From an uncultured Methylophilaceae bacterium (GTDB lineage Bacteria > Pseudomonadota > Gammaproteobacteria > Burkholderiales > Methylophilaceae): DNA of 64,000 nt. A model generated the notes under the pieces. The model saw only the letters and a program-made list of their open reading frames with translations. It was not told the origin of the DNA and did not search any database. Numbering within the stretch: the stretch's first letter is position 1; every line of letters starts with the position of its first letter. Location: NCBI GenBank assembly GCA_903870995.1, contig CAIQFD010000056.1, positions 25,640 through 89,639 on the forward strand. Reading direction: 5' to 3'. Made by a program: the position numbers and the translations under genes. This document shows, one piece after another, positions 1-10,302 of the stretch.

Positions 1-2
1 TG

Positions 3-620
3 GGCGTGAAGTATAACGAACTGCCAATTAGCCCTTTGTTTAATCTGTTTAGAGAGACACTGGCAGATGAGTTTTCTGGCTTGCCTTTTGATACCACAGA
101 AGAAAACTTACAAGCCCGTATTCGCGGCATGTTGCTCATGGCCTTGTCAAATAAGTTCGGCACTATTGTCTTGACTACGGGTAATAAGAGTGAGATGGCG
201 GTAGGCTATTCAACACTCTATGGCGATATGGCCGGGGGGTTCGCGCTACTTAAAGATGTGCCAAAAACATTGGTTTATCAGCTATCAAATTATCGCAATT
301 CAATTTCACCAGTTATCCCTGAACGCATTATTACGCGTCCGCCTTCAGCGGAGTTGCGTCACGATCAAAAAGACCAAGATAGCTTGCCAGCCTATGAAAT
401 TCTCGATGCCATTATGGAGGCTTATGTTGAGCATGATGCCAGCCGAGCTGACATCGTAGCGATGGGATATAGAGCACAAGATGTGAATCGTGTAACATCG
501 CTCATAGATCGAAATGAATATAAGCGTCGCCAGGCTCCTATAGGTGTCCGGATTACCCAGCGTGGTTTTGGTAAGGATAGGCGCTATCCAATTACTTCAA
601 AGTTTGTACTAAACAGTTAG
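3..620 (+). CDS. nadE: NAD+ synthetase, C-terminal part (5' end outside window)
   Basis: Open frame runs off the left edge; [33 protein letters not shown] is the typical NadE motif. Confidence 0.93.
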   Translation, partial: GVKYNELPISPLFNLFRETLADEFSGLPFDTTEENLQARIRGMLLMALSNKFGTIVLTTGNKSEMAVGYSTLYGDMAGGFALLKDVPKTLVYQLSNYRNSISPVIPERIITRPPSAELRHDQKDQDSLPAYEILDAIMEAYVEHDASRADIVAMGYRAQDVNRVTSLIDRNEYKRRQAPIGVRITQRGFGKDRRYPITSKFVLNS

Positions 621-655
621 AAGTTGATTAAGTTGTTATTTGAGGGGAAAAATAA

Positions 656-994
<339 letters not shown>

Positions 995-1017
995 TTTATT
1001 TCGCGTTGGCTAAGTTG

Positions 1018-2808
1018 TTAAAACCCAAGCCAGCGTGCTGATTGGTAGAAAATAAAGCTAACTACCCAAGCCAAGCTTAAAGACCAAACGATAGAGAGCC
1101 CTGCAAACAACCAGCTTTTTGCTTCGTTTTTTAACGTGATAATCGTTGATAAGCAAGGGGTGTAAATCAGCGTGAACAGCATAAAGCTCATGCCTTGCAC
1201 CCAATCTAGTTTTTGCGCCATCATGTGCATCAGTGCATCGCCTTGAAGTCCGTAAATGACAGCAAGCGCACCAATCACAATTTCTTTAGCAACAAAGCCG
1301 AAAATTAAAGCAATCGCGAGTTGGCTGTCTATGCCAATTGGACTTAGTGCGACTGAAAACCAATCTCCAATTTTTCCTGCATAAGTGGCACTACTTGCAG
1401 GTGCTACATCCATCGGGAAATGCGTTAACGCCCATACCAAAATTACACCGATGGTGATGAACTTACTTGCACGACTAATAAAATACCTGACTTCTTGCCA
1501 GCCCCTTAGCCATATTTGTCGCGCTGTAGGGAAGCGATAGGGGGGTAGCTCGAGAATAAAAGGCTCGTTATTTTTATACTGGCCCTTGAACAACATGGCC
1601 GTGATAAAAATAGTGATAAAGCTTACTAAGTAGAGTGCAAACAATACTAGTGGCGCTTGGCTTGCCGTGAACAAGGTCGCAGTCATAAACAAGAATACTT
1701 GCAAACGCGCAGAGCAGAGTGATAAGGGAATCACTAGCATGGTGAGTAAACGCATATTTTTTGAGCGCATGACGCGTGTGCCCATGAGTGCCGGCACATT
1801 GCAACCAAAGCCCATTAACACCATCACAAAACCTCGGCCATCTAAGCCCATTTTAGCCATCAAGGCGTCAACTAAAAATGCCGCGCGAGATAGATAGCCG
1901 CTGTCTTCCACCATCGTCATAATTAGAAAGAACAAAACGATGATAGGAATGAATGCTGCAACAGTACCAATGCCGTTATAAACACCATCTAGCAATAAAC
2001 CGTTTAGCCAAGAGGGTGTATTCGATAACAGTGGATCTAAAGCACTGGTACGAAGTGATGCGAGTAGCCATGCAATGCCATCTTGTAGTGGCTTCCCAGC
2101 ATTAAAAATAAACTGAAATAGCACATACATGGCGGCGAAAAATATGGGAAGGCCTAGCCATGGATGCAGCAACACTTTGTCGATGCGGTTAGTTAGGTCA
2201 TCACCAAGTTGCATTGGCATTTGTACGGTATCTTGTACGATGGCTTCCATCTCCGCTTCGATATTTGAATCTTGTTGAAGCTCTTCGCAGATTTGTTCAG
2301 CGCTTACATCCACCTTTGTTTTGGATAATACTGCAGATGCAGTTTTAAGCGCATCTGGACAGCGATCACCATATTTCGCACTAATTTGCACCACCGGCAT
2401 ATTGAGTTTAGTTGACATTGCTTCGGTGTCGATTGTAATTCCGGCACGCTTTGCTTCGTCACTCATGTTGAGTAGTAGCATTGAAGGTAATCCTAATGCA
2501 CGGATTTGGATTGCCAGTGAAAGCTGTCTGTCGATTTGAGCGCTGTTTGCAACAATCATCACTAAATCTACATTGTTGTTGCTTAGAAAGTGGCGCACAA
2601 CTTGTTCGTCATCTGAATAACCATGCAGGTCGTAAAGGCCAGGCAAGTCGATGAGTTCAGCGATATGCCCACCCATTAAGATTTTTGCACTCATCAAATC
2701 AACTGTAATGCCAGGCCAATTGCCAACCCGTGCAGAAGCACCAGACAGACGATTGAATAGGGTGGATTTCCCCGTGTTTGGCATACCTAAAAGTGCGATA
2801 CGTTTCAT
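1018..2808 (-). CDS. feoB: Ferrous iron transporter B
   Basis: N-terminal G domain GMPNTGKSTLFNRLSG, DLPGLYDL, multi-TM C-terminus with GFGCNVPA. Confidence 0.95.
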   Translation of the reverse strand: MKRIALLGMPNTGKSTLFNRLSGASARVGNWPGITVDLMSAKILMGGHIAELIDLPGLYDLHGYSDDEQVVRHFLSNNNVDLVMIVANSAQIDRQLSLAIQIRALGLPSMLLLNMSDEAKRAGITIDTEAMSTKLNMPVVQISAKYGDRCPDALKTASAVLSKTKVDVSAEQICEELQQDSNIEAEMEAIVQDTVQMPMQLGDDLTNRIDKVLLHPWLGLPIFFAAMYVLFQFIFNAGKPLQDGIAWLLASLRTSALDPLLSNTPSWLNGLLLDGVYNGIGTVAAFIPIIVLFFLIMTMVEDSGYLSRAAFLVDALMAKMGLDGRGFVMVLMGFGCNVPALMGTRVMRSKNMRLLTMLVIPLSLCSARLQVFLFMTATLFTASQAPLVLFALYLVSFITIFITAMLFKGQYKNNEPFILELPPYRFPTARQIWLRGWQEVRYFISRASKFITIGVILVWALTHFPMDVAPASSATYAGKIGDWFSVALSPIGIDSQLAIALIFGFVAKEIVIGALAVIYGLQGDALMHMMAQKLDWVQGMSFMLFTLIYTPCLSTIITLKNEAKSWLFAGLSIVWSLSLAWVVSFIFYQSARWLGF

Positions 2809-3065
2809 GATGTTCTGATCTTAATGCGAATGGCTTCTGAGCGGCGAAGGATGATGTCCGTGTTGCCAATCCGAACTTGCAGAGGACCGTTAAAACTAGC
2901 GCAGCGGATTAACTCGATTTTTTTACCGGTCCGAAAGCCAAGCGCAGCTAGTCGGTGGAATAACGAATCTTCAGCTTCAATGCTGGAGATGACGCCTATT
3001 TCACTGGGCTTTAGATGAGAAAGATCGGTACTAGTGGTCACGCTCATTTTGATTGAATGACACAT
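2805..3065 (-). CDS. feoA: Ferrous iron transport protein A
   Basis: Small SH3-like FeoA protein overlapping feoB start by 4 nt; start may be the internal ATG near 3047. Confidence 0.88.
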   Translation of the reverse strand: MCHSIKMSVTTSTDLSHLKPSEIGVISSIEAEDSLFHRLAALGFRTGKKIELIRCASFNGPLQVRIGNTDIILRRSEAIRIKIRTS

Positions 3066-3072
3066 TCTAAAT

Positions 3073-3091
3073 GATAATAATTCTTATTGTC
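3073..3091 (-). promoter_or_regulatory. Putative Fur box upstream of feoAB
   Basis: Minus-strand GACAATAAGAATTATTATC matches the 19-bp consensus GATAATGATAATCATTATC at 15 positions by eye. Confidence 0.7.
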
Positions 3092-3127
3092 TCATAAAAA
3101 CGTCACGATGATGCATCATGAGGACAT

Positions 3128-3157
3128 AAAAAATGGCCTGCAAGCAGGCCATTTTTT
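3128..3157 (-). terminator. Rho-independent terminator downstream of parvulin gene
   Basis: AAAAAATGGCCTG-CAAG-CAGGCCATTTTTT perfect hairpin with U tract. Confidence 0.85.
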
Positions 3158-3180
3158 AGCTTAAAAATATAAGTAATGTC

Positions 3181-3990
3181 TTATTTTTTAGCGGCTGGCT
3201 TTGTGTTGTCTACGATTGTTGCTTTAGCACGCAAGTCTGTCAGCATTTTTTCCAATTGACGTTGGCTAAGTTGTTTTTGCAAATTTTCTTTTACTTTGTC
3301 GTATGGAGGTGCTTTCATTTCACGGACATCATCTAATTTAATCACGTGCCAGCCGAATTGAGTTTGAACAGGATCTGAAGTGGTGCGACCTTTTTGAAGT
3401 TTAGATACGGCTTCACCAAAAGGTTTTACCATGCCACCTAAGGCGAACCAACCTAAGTCTCCGCCTTTTTCCTTAGAGCCTGGGTCAATTGATTTCTCTT
3501 TGGCGATTTTTGAAAAATCACCGCCTTTGTTTAATTGTGCAATCACGTCTTTGGCTTCAGTTTCTGAGGCCAGTAAAATATGGCGTGCGTTATATTCTTT
3601 ATCACCTAATTCTGTTTTGAATTTTTCATAAGCTGCTTTTGTTTCAGAGTCGCTTACAGGGTGATTGCGTAAGTGGTCTTGAATGAAAACATTCACCAAT
3701 AACTCACGACGTGTTAACTCTTCTTTTGCAATGTAATCAGGCTTTTTATCAATCCCGGCTTTTTGTGCTTCTTGAAGCACTAATTCACTGCTAATTAATT
3801 TAGACATGATCACATCACGCACATTGTCATCCACTTTTTGACCATGATCTGTCGCATCTTTAACGATGAAATCAAATAGTGATTGCTTGATTGGTTTGCC
3901 GTTGACGGTGGCGGCCACATCGCCTGCAAATACCGAGGCACTGAAGCTTAATGAAGCAATTAACAAAAGGGTGATTCTAGAGATTTTCAT
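3181..3990 (-). CDS. Periplasmic parvulin-type peptidyl-prolyl isomerase
   Basis: Signal peptide, RHILL...GGDLGWF...FGWHVIKL parvulin motifs. Confidence 0.9.
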   Translation of the reverse strand: MKISRITLLLIASLSFSASVFAGDVAATVNGKPIKQSLFDFIVKDATDHGQKVDDNVRDVIMSKLISSELVLQEAQKAGIDKKPDYIAKEELTRRELLVNVFIQDHLRNHPVSDSETKAAYEKFKTELGDKEYNARHILLASETEAKDVIAQLNKGGDFSKIAKEKSIDPGSKEKGGDLGWFALGGMVKPFGEAVSKLQKGRTTSDPVQTQFGWHVIKLDDVREMKAPPYDKVKENLQKQLSQRQLEKMLTDLRAKATIVDNTKPAAKK

Positions 3991-4050
3991 TCAAGGTCCT
4001 TAAAGGGTTTGATTGGAATGTGAGGTTGTTTTTTGACAATATTATAGGGT

Positions 4051-4308
4051 TTATTCATTGCTAGCGATAGCGTGGATGCTGAGTGCGTGAATTTGTTTGG
4101 GAATCAGGTCACCCATCAATTGATAAATTGCGCGATGACGCGCTACTTGAGACTTCCCATTAAACTCAGCACTAACTATTTTTACTGTGAAATGACCGCC
4201 ACCACCATTACCTTTGTGTCCAGCATGTAAAGCGCTATCGTCTTGAATCTCTAATTGGCTGGGAGCTAAAGATTGGAGTCTGGTGTTGATTTCTTCTATT
4301 AAGTTCAT
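4051..4308 (-). CDS. bolA: BolA family protein
   Basis: 85 aa; HFTVKIVSAEFNGKSQVARHRAIYQLMGD. Confidence 0.88.
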   Translation of the reverse strand: MNLIEEINTRLQSLAPSQLEIQDDSALHAGHKGNGGGGHFTVKIVSAEFNGKSQVARHRAIYQLMGDLIPKQIHALSIHAIASNE

Positions 4309-4309
4309 G

Positions 4310-4612
4310 TTAAGCCGGTAAGGTTTTACGAAAAGGTTTAACGCTCACACTGGCGTAAACGCCTGCACTGACGAAAGGGTCTGCATTTGCCCAAGCTTTC
4401 GCTTCGGCAAGTGTATTAAACTCAGCCACAATTAAACTGCCAGTGAAGCCCGCTGGCCCTGGGTCTAGGCTATCAATTGCAGGAAAAGGCCCCGCTAATA
4501 ACAATCGACCTGCTTCGTGGAGTGCCGTCAGTCTTGCTAAGTGCGCCGGACGATTTGCTAAACGCTGTTCTAAACTATTAGGCGTGTCTTCAGTAACGAT
4601 GGCATACCACAT
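4310..4612 (-). CDS. yciI: YciI family protein
   Basis: 100 aa; [21 protein letters not shown] motif. Confidence 0.88.
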   Translation of the reverse strand: MWYAIVTEDTPNSLEQRLANRPAHLARLTALHEAGRLLLAGPFPAIDSLDPGPAGFTGSLIVAEFNTLAEAKAWANADPFVSAGVYASVSVKPFRKTLPA

Positions 4613-5235
4613 TATGCTTTGTCCTCATTGATGATGTATTTGTTAATGGCAACGCTTTGCACAATGATAAAAATAAACATCAACCCCATCGTGCCGAATA
4701 GCTTAAAGCTTGCCCACGTGTCTATTGAGTAATGGAAAGCGACATATAGATTAAGTGCGCCTAAAGCACTGAAGAATATTGCCCAAGCAACATTCAGATT
4801 ATTCCAAATCGTTTCAGGCAGTTGAATCTCTTTGCCCATCATCATTTTGATGATGTTCTTTCTAGAAAATAGCCTTGCACCAATCAGCACAACCGCAAAG
4901 GTCCAATACAATAAAGTGGGCTTCCATTTAATAAAAGCATCGTTTTGAAAGTAAAGCGTCATGCCTCCCAAGATGGTCACTAACAAGGCGCTGAGCCATA
5001 AAGTGTTATCGACTTTTTTATAATGCAGTTTTGCCCAAATGATTTGAATAATGCTCCCGATAATGACAGCTACCGTGGCTAGCATGATAGGCACTAAGCT
5101 AGGCTTAACGGTGGTCGCAATGCCAACGGTGGTGAGTATTTCACCCAATACTGCACTTGCCGAAGCAGCTTTTTCAGCCACTTTTAGCGTAATGAAAAAT
5201 AAAATGACGGGGAATAAATCGAATAAAAACTTCAT
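4612..5235 (-). CDS. yciB: Septation protein A / inner membrane protein YciB
   Basis: [19 protein letters not shown]-terminus; multi-TM; adjacent to yciI. Confidence 0.92.
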   Translation of the reverse strand: MKFLFDLFPVILFFITLKVAEKAASASAVLGEILTTVGIATTVKPSLVPIMLATVAVIIGSIIQIIWAKLHYKKVDNTLWLSALLVTILGGMTLYFQNDAFIKWKPTLLYWTFAVVLIGARLFSRKNIIKMMMGKEIQLPETIWNNLNVAWAIFFSALGALNLYVAFHYSIDTWASFKLFGTMGLMFIFIIVQSVAINKYIINEDKA

Positions 5236-5382
5236 GTACTGCTTTCAGTAAAAGGTTTGCTGGCTTAACGCCGCTTTAAGTGTCGGTTATACCCGTATTT
5301 TGCTATGATGTGTGAAGCCTGACAAGGCAACTTTTTATTTATTAATGTTTATTTCCATTACTTTATTCAATTCCCATTAAAA

Positions 5383-6243
5383 ATGCGCTCTCTCATTGAT
5401 CTTCATTGCCATTCTACCGTTTCTGATGGGGTGTTAACGCCAACTGAAATCGTGAATCATGCTGCCGAAAAAGGGGTGCGGGTCTTAGCGTTGACAGATC
5501 ATGACGATGTGGCTGGTTTGGCAAGTGCAAGATTAGTTGCAGAAACGCATGGCATGCAGTTTATTAACGGCGTTGAAGTCTCTGTTACTTGGCGCCGCCG
5601 CACTTTGCATATTGTTGGTCTAAAAATCAATCCTGAATATGCTCCGTTGGTCGAAGGGCTTGCCAAGATTCGTGCTGGTCGACACACGCGTGCTGAAGGT
5701 ATGGCGCAAGCCTTGGAAAAAGTAGGCATTCATGGCGCCCTAGAAGGGGCTTATGAATATAGTAAGGGTGGCATTATTAGCCGAACTCATTTTGCGCGGT
5801 TTTTGATTGAAAAAGGTTACGCCAAAGATACTAAGGCGGTGTTTAAGCATTATTTAGTTAAAGGTAAGCCTGGCTATATTGAACATCAATGGGCAAGTTT
5901 AGAAGATGCAATGGCTTGGATTATCGGTAGCGGAGGTGTCGCTGTGATTGCGCATCCAGGACGTTACGATTTGGGTCGTGTAACCATGTTGGAGTTAATG
6001 CATGAGTTTCGTGCGCTTGGCGGCGAAGCGATTGAAGTGGTAACGGGTAGTCATACGGTGGATCAGTATCAAGAGTTTGCAAAAATGGCCAAATCATTCG
6101 ATTTAGCCTCATCGATGGGTTCTGATTATCATGGTAAAGGGCAAACTTATATTGAGATGGGGCGCTTGCCTAGCTTGCCTAGTAACTGTTTGCCTGTTTG
6201 GCGTGATTGGCCTGAAGTCCAAAATATCGAACTAGAGGCGTAA
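5383..6243 (+). CDS. PHP domain protein (RNase AM / YciV family)
   Basis: IDLHCHSTVSDGVLTPTE, ALTDHDDVAGL, IAHPGRY. Confidence 0.9.
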   Translation: MRSLIDLHCHSTVSDGVLTPTEIVNHAAEKGVRVLALTDHDDVAGLASARLVAETHGMQFINGVEVSVTWRRRTLHIVGLKINPEYAPLVEGLAKIRAGRHTRAEGMAQALEKVGIHGALEGAYEYSKGGIISRTHFARFLIEKGYAKDTKAVFKHYLVKGKPGYIEHQWASLEDAMAWIIGSGGVAVIAHPGRYDLGRVTMLELMHEFRALGGEAIEVVTGSHTVDQYQEFAKMAKSFDLASSMGSDYHGKGQTYIEMGRLPSLPSNCLPVWRDWPEVQNIELEA

Positions 6244-6246
6244 TCA

Positions 6247-6876
6247 ATGGCGCAATACTTTTCTATTCATGCAGAAAATCCACAAGCGCGATTGGTCAAT
6301 CAGGCGGTTGAAATATTAAATCGTGGCGGGGTGATTGCCTATCCAACAGACTCTAGTTATGCCCTCGGCTGCATCATTGGCAATAAAGATGCACAAACAC
6401 GTATTCGTGCGATTCGTGGTGTAGATGAAAGCCATCATTTCACTTTAGTATGTCGTAACTTGGCAGAGCTTGCGACATATGCGCAGGTCGATAATGTGCA
6501 ATTTCGTTTATTGAAAGCGAACACACCTGGCCAATACACTTTTGTGCTGAAAGCCACGCGTGAAGTGCCTAGGCGTTTGCAACATCCTAAACGAAGTACG
6601 CTTGGTTTACGCGTGCCAAATCATGCTGTGACGCAGGCTTTATTGGCAGAACTAAATCAGCCGTTGTTGAGCATGACATTGTCTTTAAAAGATGATGCTG
6701 AGCCCTTAAATGAAGCTTGGGAAATTCGTGACCGTTTAGAGCATCAGTTGGATTTGGTGATAGATGCTGGCGCGTGCTCAGCTTTGCCGACGACAGTGAT
6801 TGATCTCACTACAGATGAGCCGCAATTGATTAGGCGCGGTGCGGGTGATTTGGCGCCGTTTGATTTGGAAGATTAA
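6247..6876 (+). CDS. Sua5/YciO/YrdC family threonylcarbamoyl-AMP synthase-like protein
   Basis: GGVIAYPTDSSYALGC ... TPGQYTFVL ... RRGAGD. Confidence 0.9.
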   Translation: MAQYFSIHAENPQARLVNQAVEILNRGGVIAYPTDSSYALGCIIGNKDAQTRIRAIRGVDESHHFTLVCRNLAELATYAQVDNVQFRLLKANTPGQYTFVLKATREVPRRLQHPKRSTLGLRVPNHAVTQALLAELNQPLLSMTLSLKDDAEPLNEAWEIRDRLEHQLDLVIDAGACSALPTTVIDLTTDEPQLIRRGAGDLAPFDLED

Positions 6877-6899
6877 ATGACATTGTTAAAGGGTACAAC

Positions 6900-7535
6900 A
6901 TGGAATTAACTTACGTACAGAAGATAGCGATTTATGCCTTGCCAGTGATTTTTGCAATTACTGTGCATGAGGCAGCACATGGTTTTGCGGCACGCTTTTT
7001 TGGTGACATGACTGCTGATAGAGCAGGGCGCATCACCTTAAATCCGCTTAAACATATTGACCCAATTGGCACCATTTTACTGCCTGCATTGACTTTGCTA
7101 GTTGGAGGTATTTTGTTTGGTTGGGCAAAGCCTGTCCCTGTTGATTTTTCGCGTTTACGCAATCCTAAACGCGATATGTTGTGGGTCGCGGCTGCTGGGC
7201 CAGCTTCTAATTTTGTGATGGCTTTGTTTTGGGCGCTGATGATTAAGTTGTCAGTGACTGCGCCGAATGTTTATTCAGAGCCAATGGCGTTGATGGGACA
7301 GGCTGGTGTCATGATTAATGTGGTCTTGATGGTGTTAAATCTTTTGCCTTTGCCGCCGCTAGATGGTGGACGAATTGCGGTGAGTTTGCTGCCAAATCAC
7401 TTGGCATATAAATATGCACAAATTGAGCGCTATGGATTCATTATTTTGATTGTCTTGCTTGCAACAGGGGTGCTTGGGCGAATCATGGAGCCGTTTATTG
7501 AAGCAGTGATACAGCTGATTCAGTTCATTTTTTAA
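6900..7535 (+). CDS. Site-2 protease family (M50) membrane metalloprotease
   Basis: HEAAHGFAARFFGD zinc motif and LNLLPLPPLDGGRI. Confidence 0.92.
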   Translation: MELTYVQKIAIYALPVIFAITVHEAAHGFAARFFGDMTADRAGRITLNPLKHIDPIGTILLPALTLLVGGILFGWAKPVPVDFSRLRNPKRDMLWVAAAGPASNFVMALFWALMIKLSVTAPNVYSEPMALMGQAGVMINVVLMVLNLLPLPPLDGGRIAVSLLPNHLAYKYAQIERYGFIILIVLLATGVLGRIMEPFIEAVIQLIQFIF

Positions 7536-7602
7536 TTTTTCGGGCGTGATTGCGCGCCTTTTCGTATAATAGATTTCTCTTTATTTATGGTTATTCATCA
7601 CT

Positions 7603-8805
7603 ATGGCAGTTGAGCGCGTTTTATCGGGTATGCGTCCTACGGGAAGCTTGCATCTTGGGCATTATCACGGTGTATTAAAGAACTGGGTTAAGCTTCAGCA
7701 TGAGCATGAATGTTTATTCTTTGTTGCTGATTGGCATGCACTGACGACCCATTACGATACACCAGAGATTATCGAAGAAAGCGTTTGGGAAATGGTGATT
7801 GATTGGATTGCTGCGGGTGTAGACCCTGCAAAAGCAACCATCTTTATTCAGTCGAAAGTGCCAGAGCATGCTGAGTTGCATACTTTGCTTTCCATGATTA
7901 CTCCGCTTGGTTGGTTGGAACGTGTGCCAACTTATAAAGATCAACAAGAAAAGCTCGCGCAAAAAGACTTATCAACCTATGGGTTTTTAGGCTATCCATT
8001 GCTACAAAGTGCGGATATCTTGATTTATAAGGCAACTCAAGTGCCTGTCGGAGAGGATCAAATTCCTCATATTGAATTTACGCGTGAAATCGCACGTCGC
8101 TTCAATCATATTTATGGTCGTGAGAAAGGCTTTGAAGAAAAAGCAGAAGCAGCCATTAAAAAGCTTGGTAGCAAACGTGGGAGCTTATACGAGGAGCTAC
8201 GTAACCGTTACCAAGAAAGTGGCGATGATGAGGCGCTTGAGTCGGCCCGCGCAATGATTGAGGAACAACAAGGCTTAAGTTTGGGCGACCGTGAACGTTT
8301 GCTTGGCTACCTAGAGGGCGGCGGTAAGATGATTTTGGTTGAGCCGGAATATAAGCTCACGCCAGCATCCAAAATGCCAGGGTTAGATGGTCAAAAGATG
8401 TCTAAATCCTATAACAACACCATTTCAATGCGTGAGTCGCCTGACTCTGTGGCTAAAAAAATTAAGACCATGCCGACAGATCCAGCACGTATTCGTTTGA
8501 CTGATGTGGGCGATCCAGATAAATGTCCGGTTTGGCAATTGCATGAAGTCTATTCAAACGATGAAACTAAAGCTTGGGTGCAACAAGGTTGCCGCACAGC
8601 TGGTATCGGCTGTATTGCATGTAAAAGCCCTGTGATCGAAAGTGTCTTAGAAGAGCTAAAGCCTATTCAAGAACGCGCCGCACAATATGCTGAAGATCCA
8701 ATGTTGATTAAAAACGTTGTGGCTGAAGGCTGTGAGCGCGCTCGTAAAATGGCGCGTGAAACCATGCGTGAAGTGCGTGAAGTCATGGGTTTAAGTTACT
8801 CTTAA
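7603..8805 (+). CDS. trpS: Tryptophan--tRNA ligase
   Basis: SGMRPTGSLHLGHYHG (HIGH) and GQKMSKSYNN (KMSKS). Confidence 0.96.
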   Translation: MAVERVLSGMRPTGSLHLGHYHGVLKNWVKLQHEHECLFFVADWHALTTHYDTPEIIEESVWEMVIDWIAAGVDPAKATIFIQSKVPEHAELHTLLSMITPLGWLERVPTYKDQQEKLAQKDLSTYGFLGYPLLQSADILIYKATQVPVGEDQIPHIEFTREIARRFNHIYGREKGFEEKAEAAIKKLGSKRGSLYEELRNRYQESGDDEALESARAMIEEQQGLSLGDRERLLGYLEGGGKMILVEPEYKLTPASKMPGLDGQKMSKSYNNTISMRESPDSVAKKIKTMPTDPARIRLTDVGDPDKCPVWQLHEVYSNDETKAWVQQGCRTAGIGCIACKSPVIESVLEELKPIQERAAQYAEDPMLIKNVVAEGCERARKMARETMREVREVMGLSYS

Positions 8806-8808
8806 TTC

Positions 8809-9609
8809 GTGACAGTGCTCGTTACAGAACCTAAAAGTCATCTTGAACCACGTTTACATGGGGAAGCGATTACGTCGCTCCCCCATGACTTATATATTCC
8901 TCCTGATGCATTAGAGGTTTATCTAGACGCCTTTGAAGGGCCTCTCGATTTATTGCTCTATCTGATTCGCAAACACAATCTCGATATTTTAGACATTCCC
9001 ATGGCGGAGTTGACCCGCCAATACATGGGCTATGTTGAGAAAATGCAGGCGATTAAATTGGAATTGGCGGCTGATTATTTGTTGATGTCAGCGATGCTGA
9101 TTGAGATTAAATCTCGCATGTTATTGCCCAAGCCCACAGAAGTGGAGTCAGAAGATGACCCGCGTGCAGAGTTGGTGCGTCGTTTAATGGAGTATGAGGC
9201 TATTAAATTAGCAGCACAAAAGCTCGATGAGTTGCCGCAAGTGGGGGTGGATTTGATGGTGGCGAACGCTTATTTTGAGCAAATTGTTCAGGTGCAAGCA
9301 CCACAGGTTGCAATGGAAGACTTGGTGGCTGCTTGGCAAAATGTATTGAAGCGCGCTAGCCATTTTGCCCATCACAAAGTTGGTAAGGCTGAGCTTTCTG
9401 TGCGTGAACACATGAGTCAGATTTTGCGCAAATTAAAAGAACACAATATGCTGGAATTTTCCGCTTTGTTTGATGTGGAAAACGAAGGCATTCCTAAGTT
9501 GGTGGTGTGCTTTTTAGCCATATTAGAATTGGCGCGTGAAGGCTTGGTCAAAATTACCCAGCAAGCGGCGTTTACCCCTATTTATCTGCAAATTAATCAA
9601 AGTAATTAA
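8809..9609 (+). CDS. scpA: Segregation and condensation protein A
   Basis: FEGPLDLLLYLIRKHNLDILDIPMAELT; GTG start. Confidence 0.95.
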   Translation: MTVLVTEPKSHLEPRLHGEAITSLPHDLYIPPDALEVYLDAFEGPLDLLLYLIRKHNLDILDIPMAELTRQYMGYVEKMQAIKLELAADYLLMSAMLIEIKSRMLLPKPTEVESEDDPRAELVRRLMEYEAIKLAAQKLDELPQVGVDLMVANAYFEQIVQVQAPQVAMEDLVAAWQNVLKRASHFAHHKVGKAELSVREHMSQILRKLKEHNMLEFSALFDVENEGIPKLVVCFLAILELAREGLVKITQQAAFTPIYLQINQSN

Positions 9610-10238
9610 TGATGGAATCCAACAACGTATCTCAGATGAAAGTGGTGCTAGAGGCGGCCTTACTGACTAGCCCCAATCCATTATCTTTAGATGAGATGTT
9701 GCGTTTATTCCCTGAGCGAGTGGAGCGTGCGACCTTGCGTATGTTGCTCGATGAGCTGAAGCAGGATTGGCAAGCGCGTAATCTGAATAGTATGGAATTA
9801 GTGCAGGTGGCGAGTGGTTGGCGTTTTCAAGCTTTGCCTGAGCTGGCACCATTCTTGTCTCGTCTCAATCCAGATCGTCCGCACCGCTACTCGCGTGCTG
9901 CAATGGAGACTTTGGCGATCATTGCTTACCGTCAACCCGTGACACGCGGGGATATAGAAGAATTGCGCGGCGTTGCTGTGAATCCTAATACGATTCGTCA
10001 ATTGCAAGAGCGTGATTGGATTGATGTGGTGGGTCAGCGTGACGTGCCTGGTCGACCTTCATTGTACGCAACGACTAAAACCTTTTTAGATGACCTAAAT
10101 CTGAAATCTTTGGCTGATTTGCCTGAAATGGAAACCTTTCTTGAGCAGCCATTTTCTGAAGATGAAGTGATCCTTGAGTCTGCGCCAGAAACGCCACCCC
10201 AGGTAGACTTTATTGACAATAGCGATGCGTCATCCTAA
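9609..10238 (+). CDS. scpB: Segregation and condensation protein B
   Basis: SRAAMETLAIIAYRQPVTRGDIEELRGV. Confidence 0.95.
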   Translation: MMESNNVSQMKVVLEAALLTSPNPLSLDEMLRLFPERVERATLRMLLDELKQDWQARNLNSMELVQVASGWRFQALPELAPFLSRLNPDRPHRYSRAAMETLAIIAYRQPVTRGDIEELRGVAVNPNTIRQLQERDWIDVVGQRDVPGRPSLYATTKTFLDDLNLKSLADLPEMETFLEQPFSEDEVILESAPETPPQVDFIDNSDASS

Positions 10239-10302
10239 TTAAAATATTTAGCTAGGCAATCTGCGGTAAAATTAGCACTATTCAATTATCGAAATATCTA
10301 AC

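Noticed and set aside
3108-3119. ATGATGCATCAT 12-bp palindrome between feoA and the parvulin gene
   Set aside because: Short, built from simple ATG/CAT repeats; no known regulator match, could be chance.
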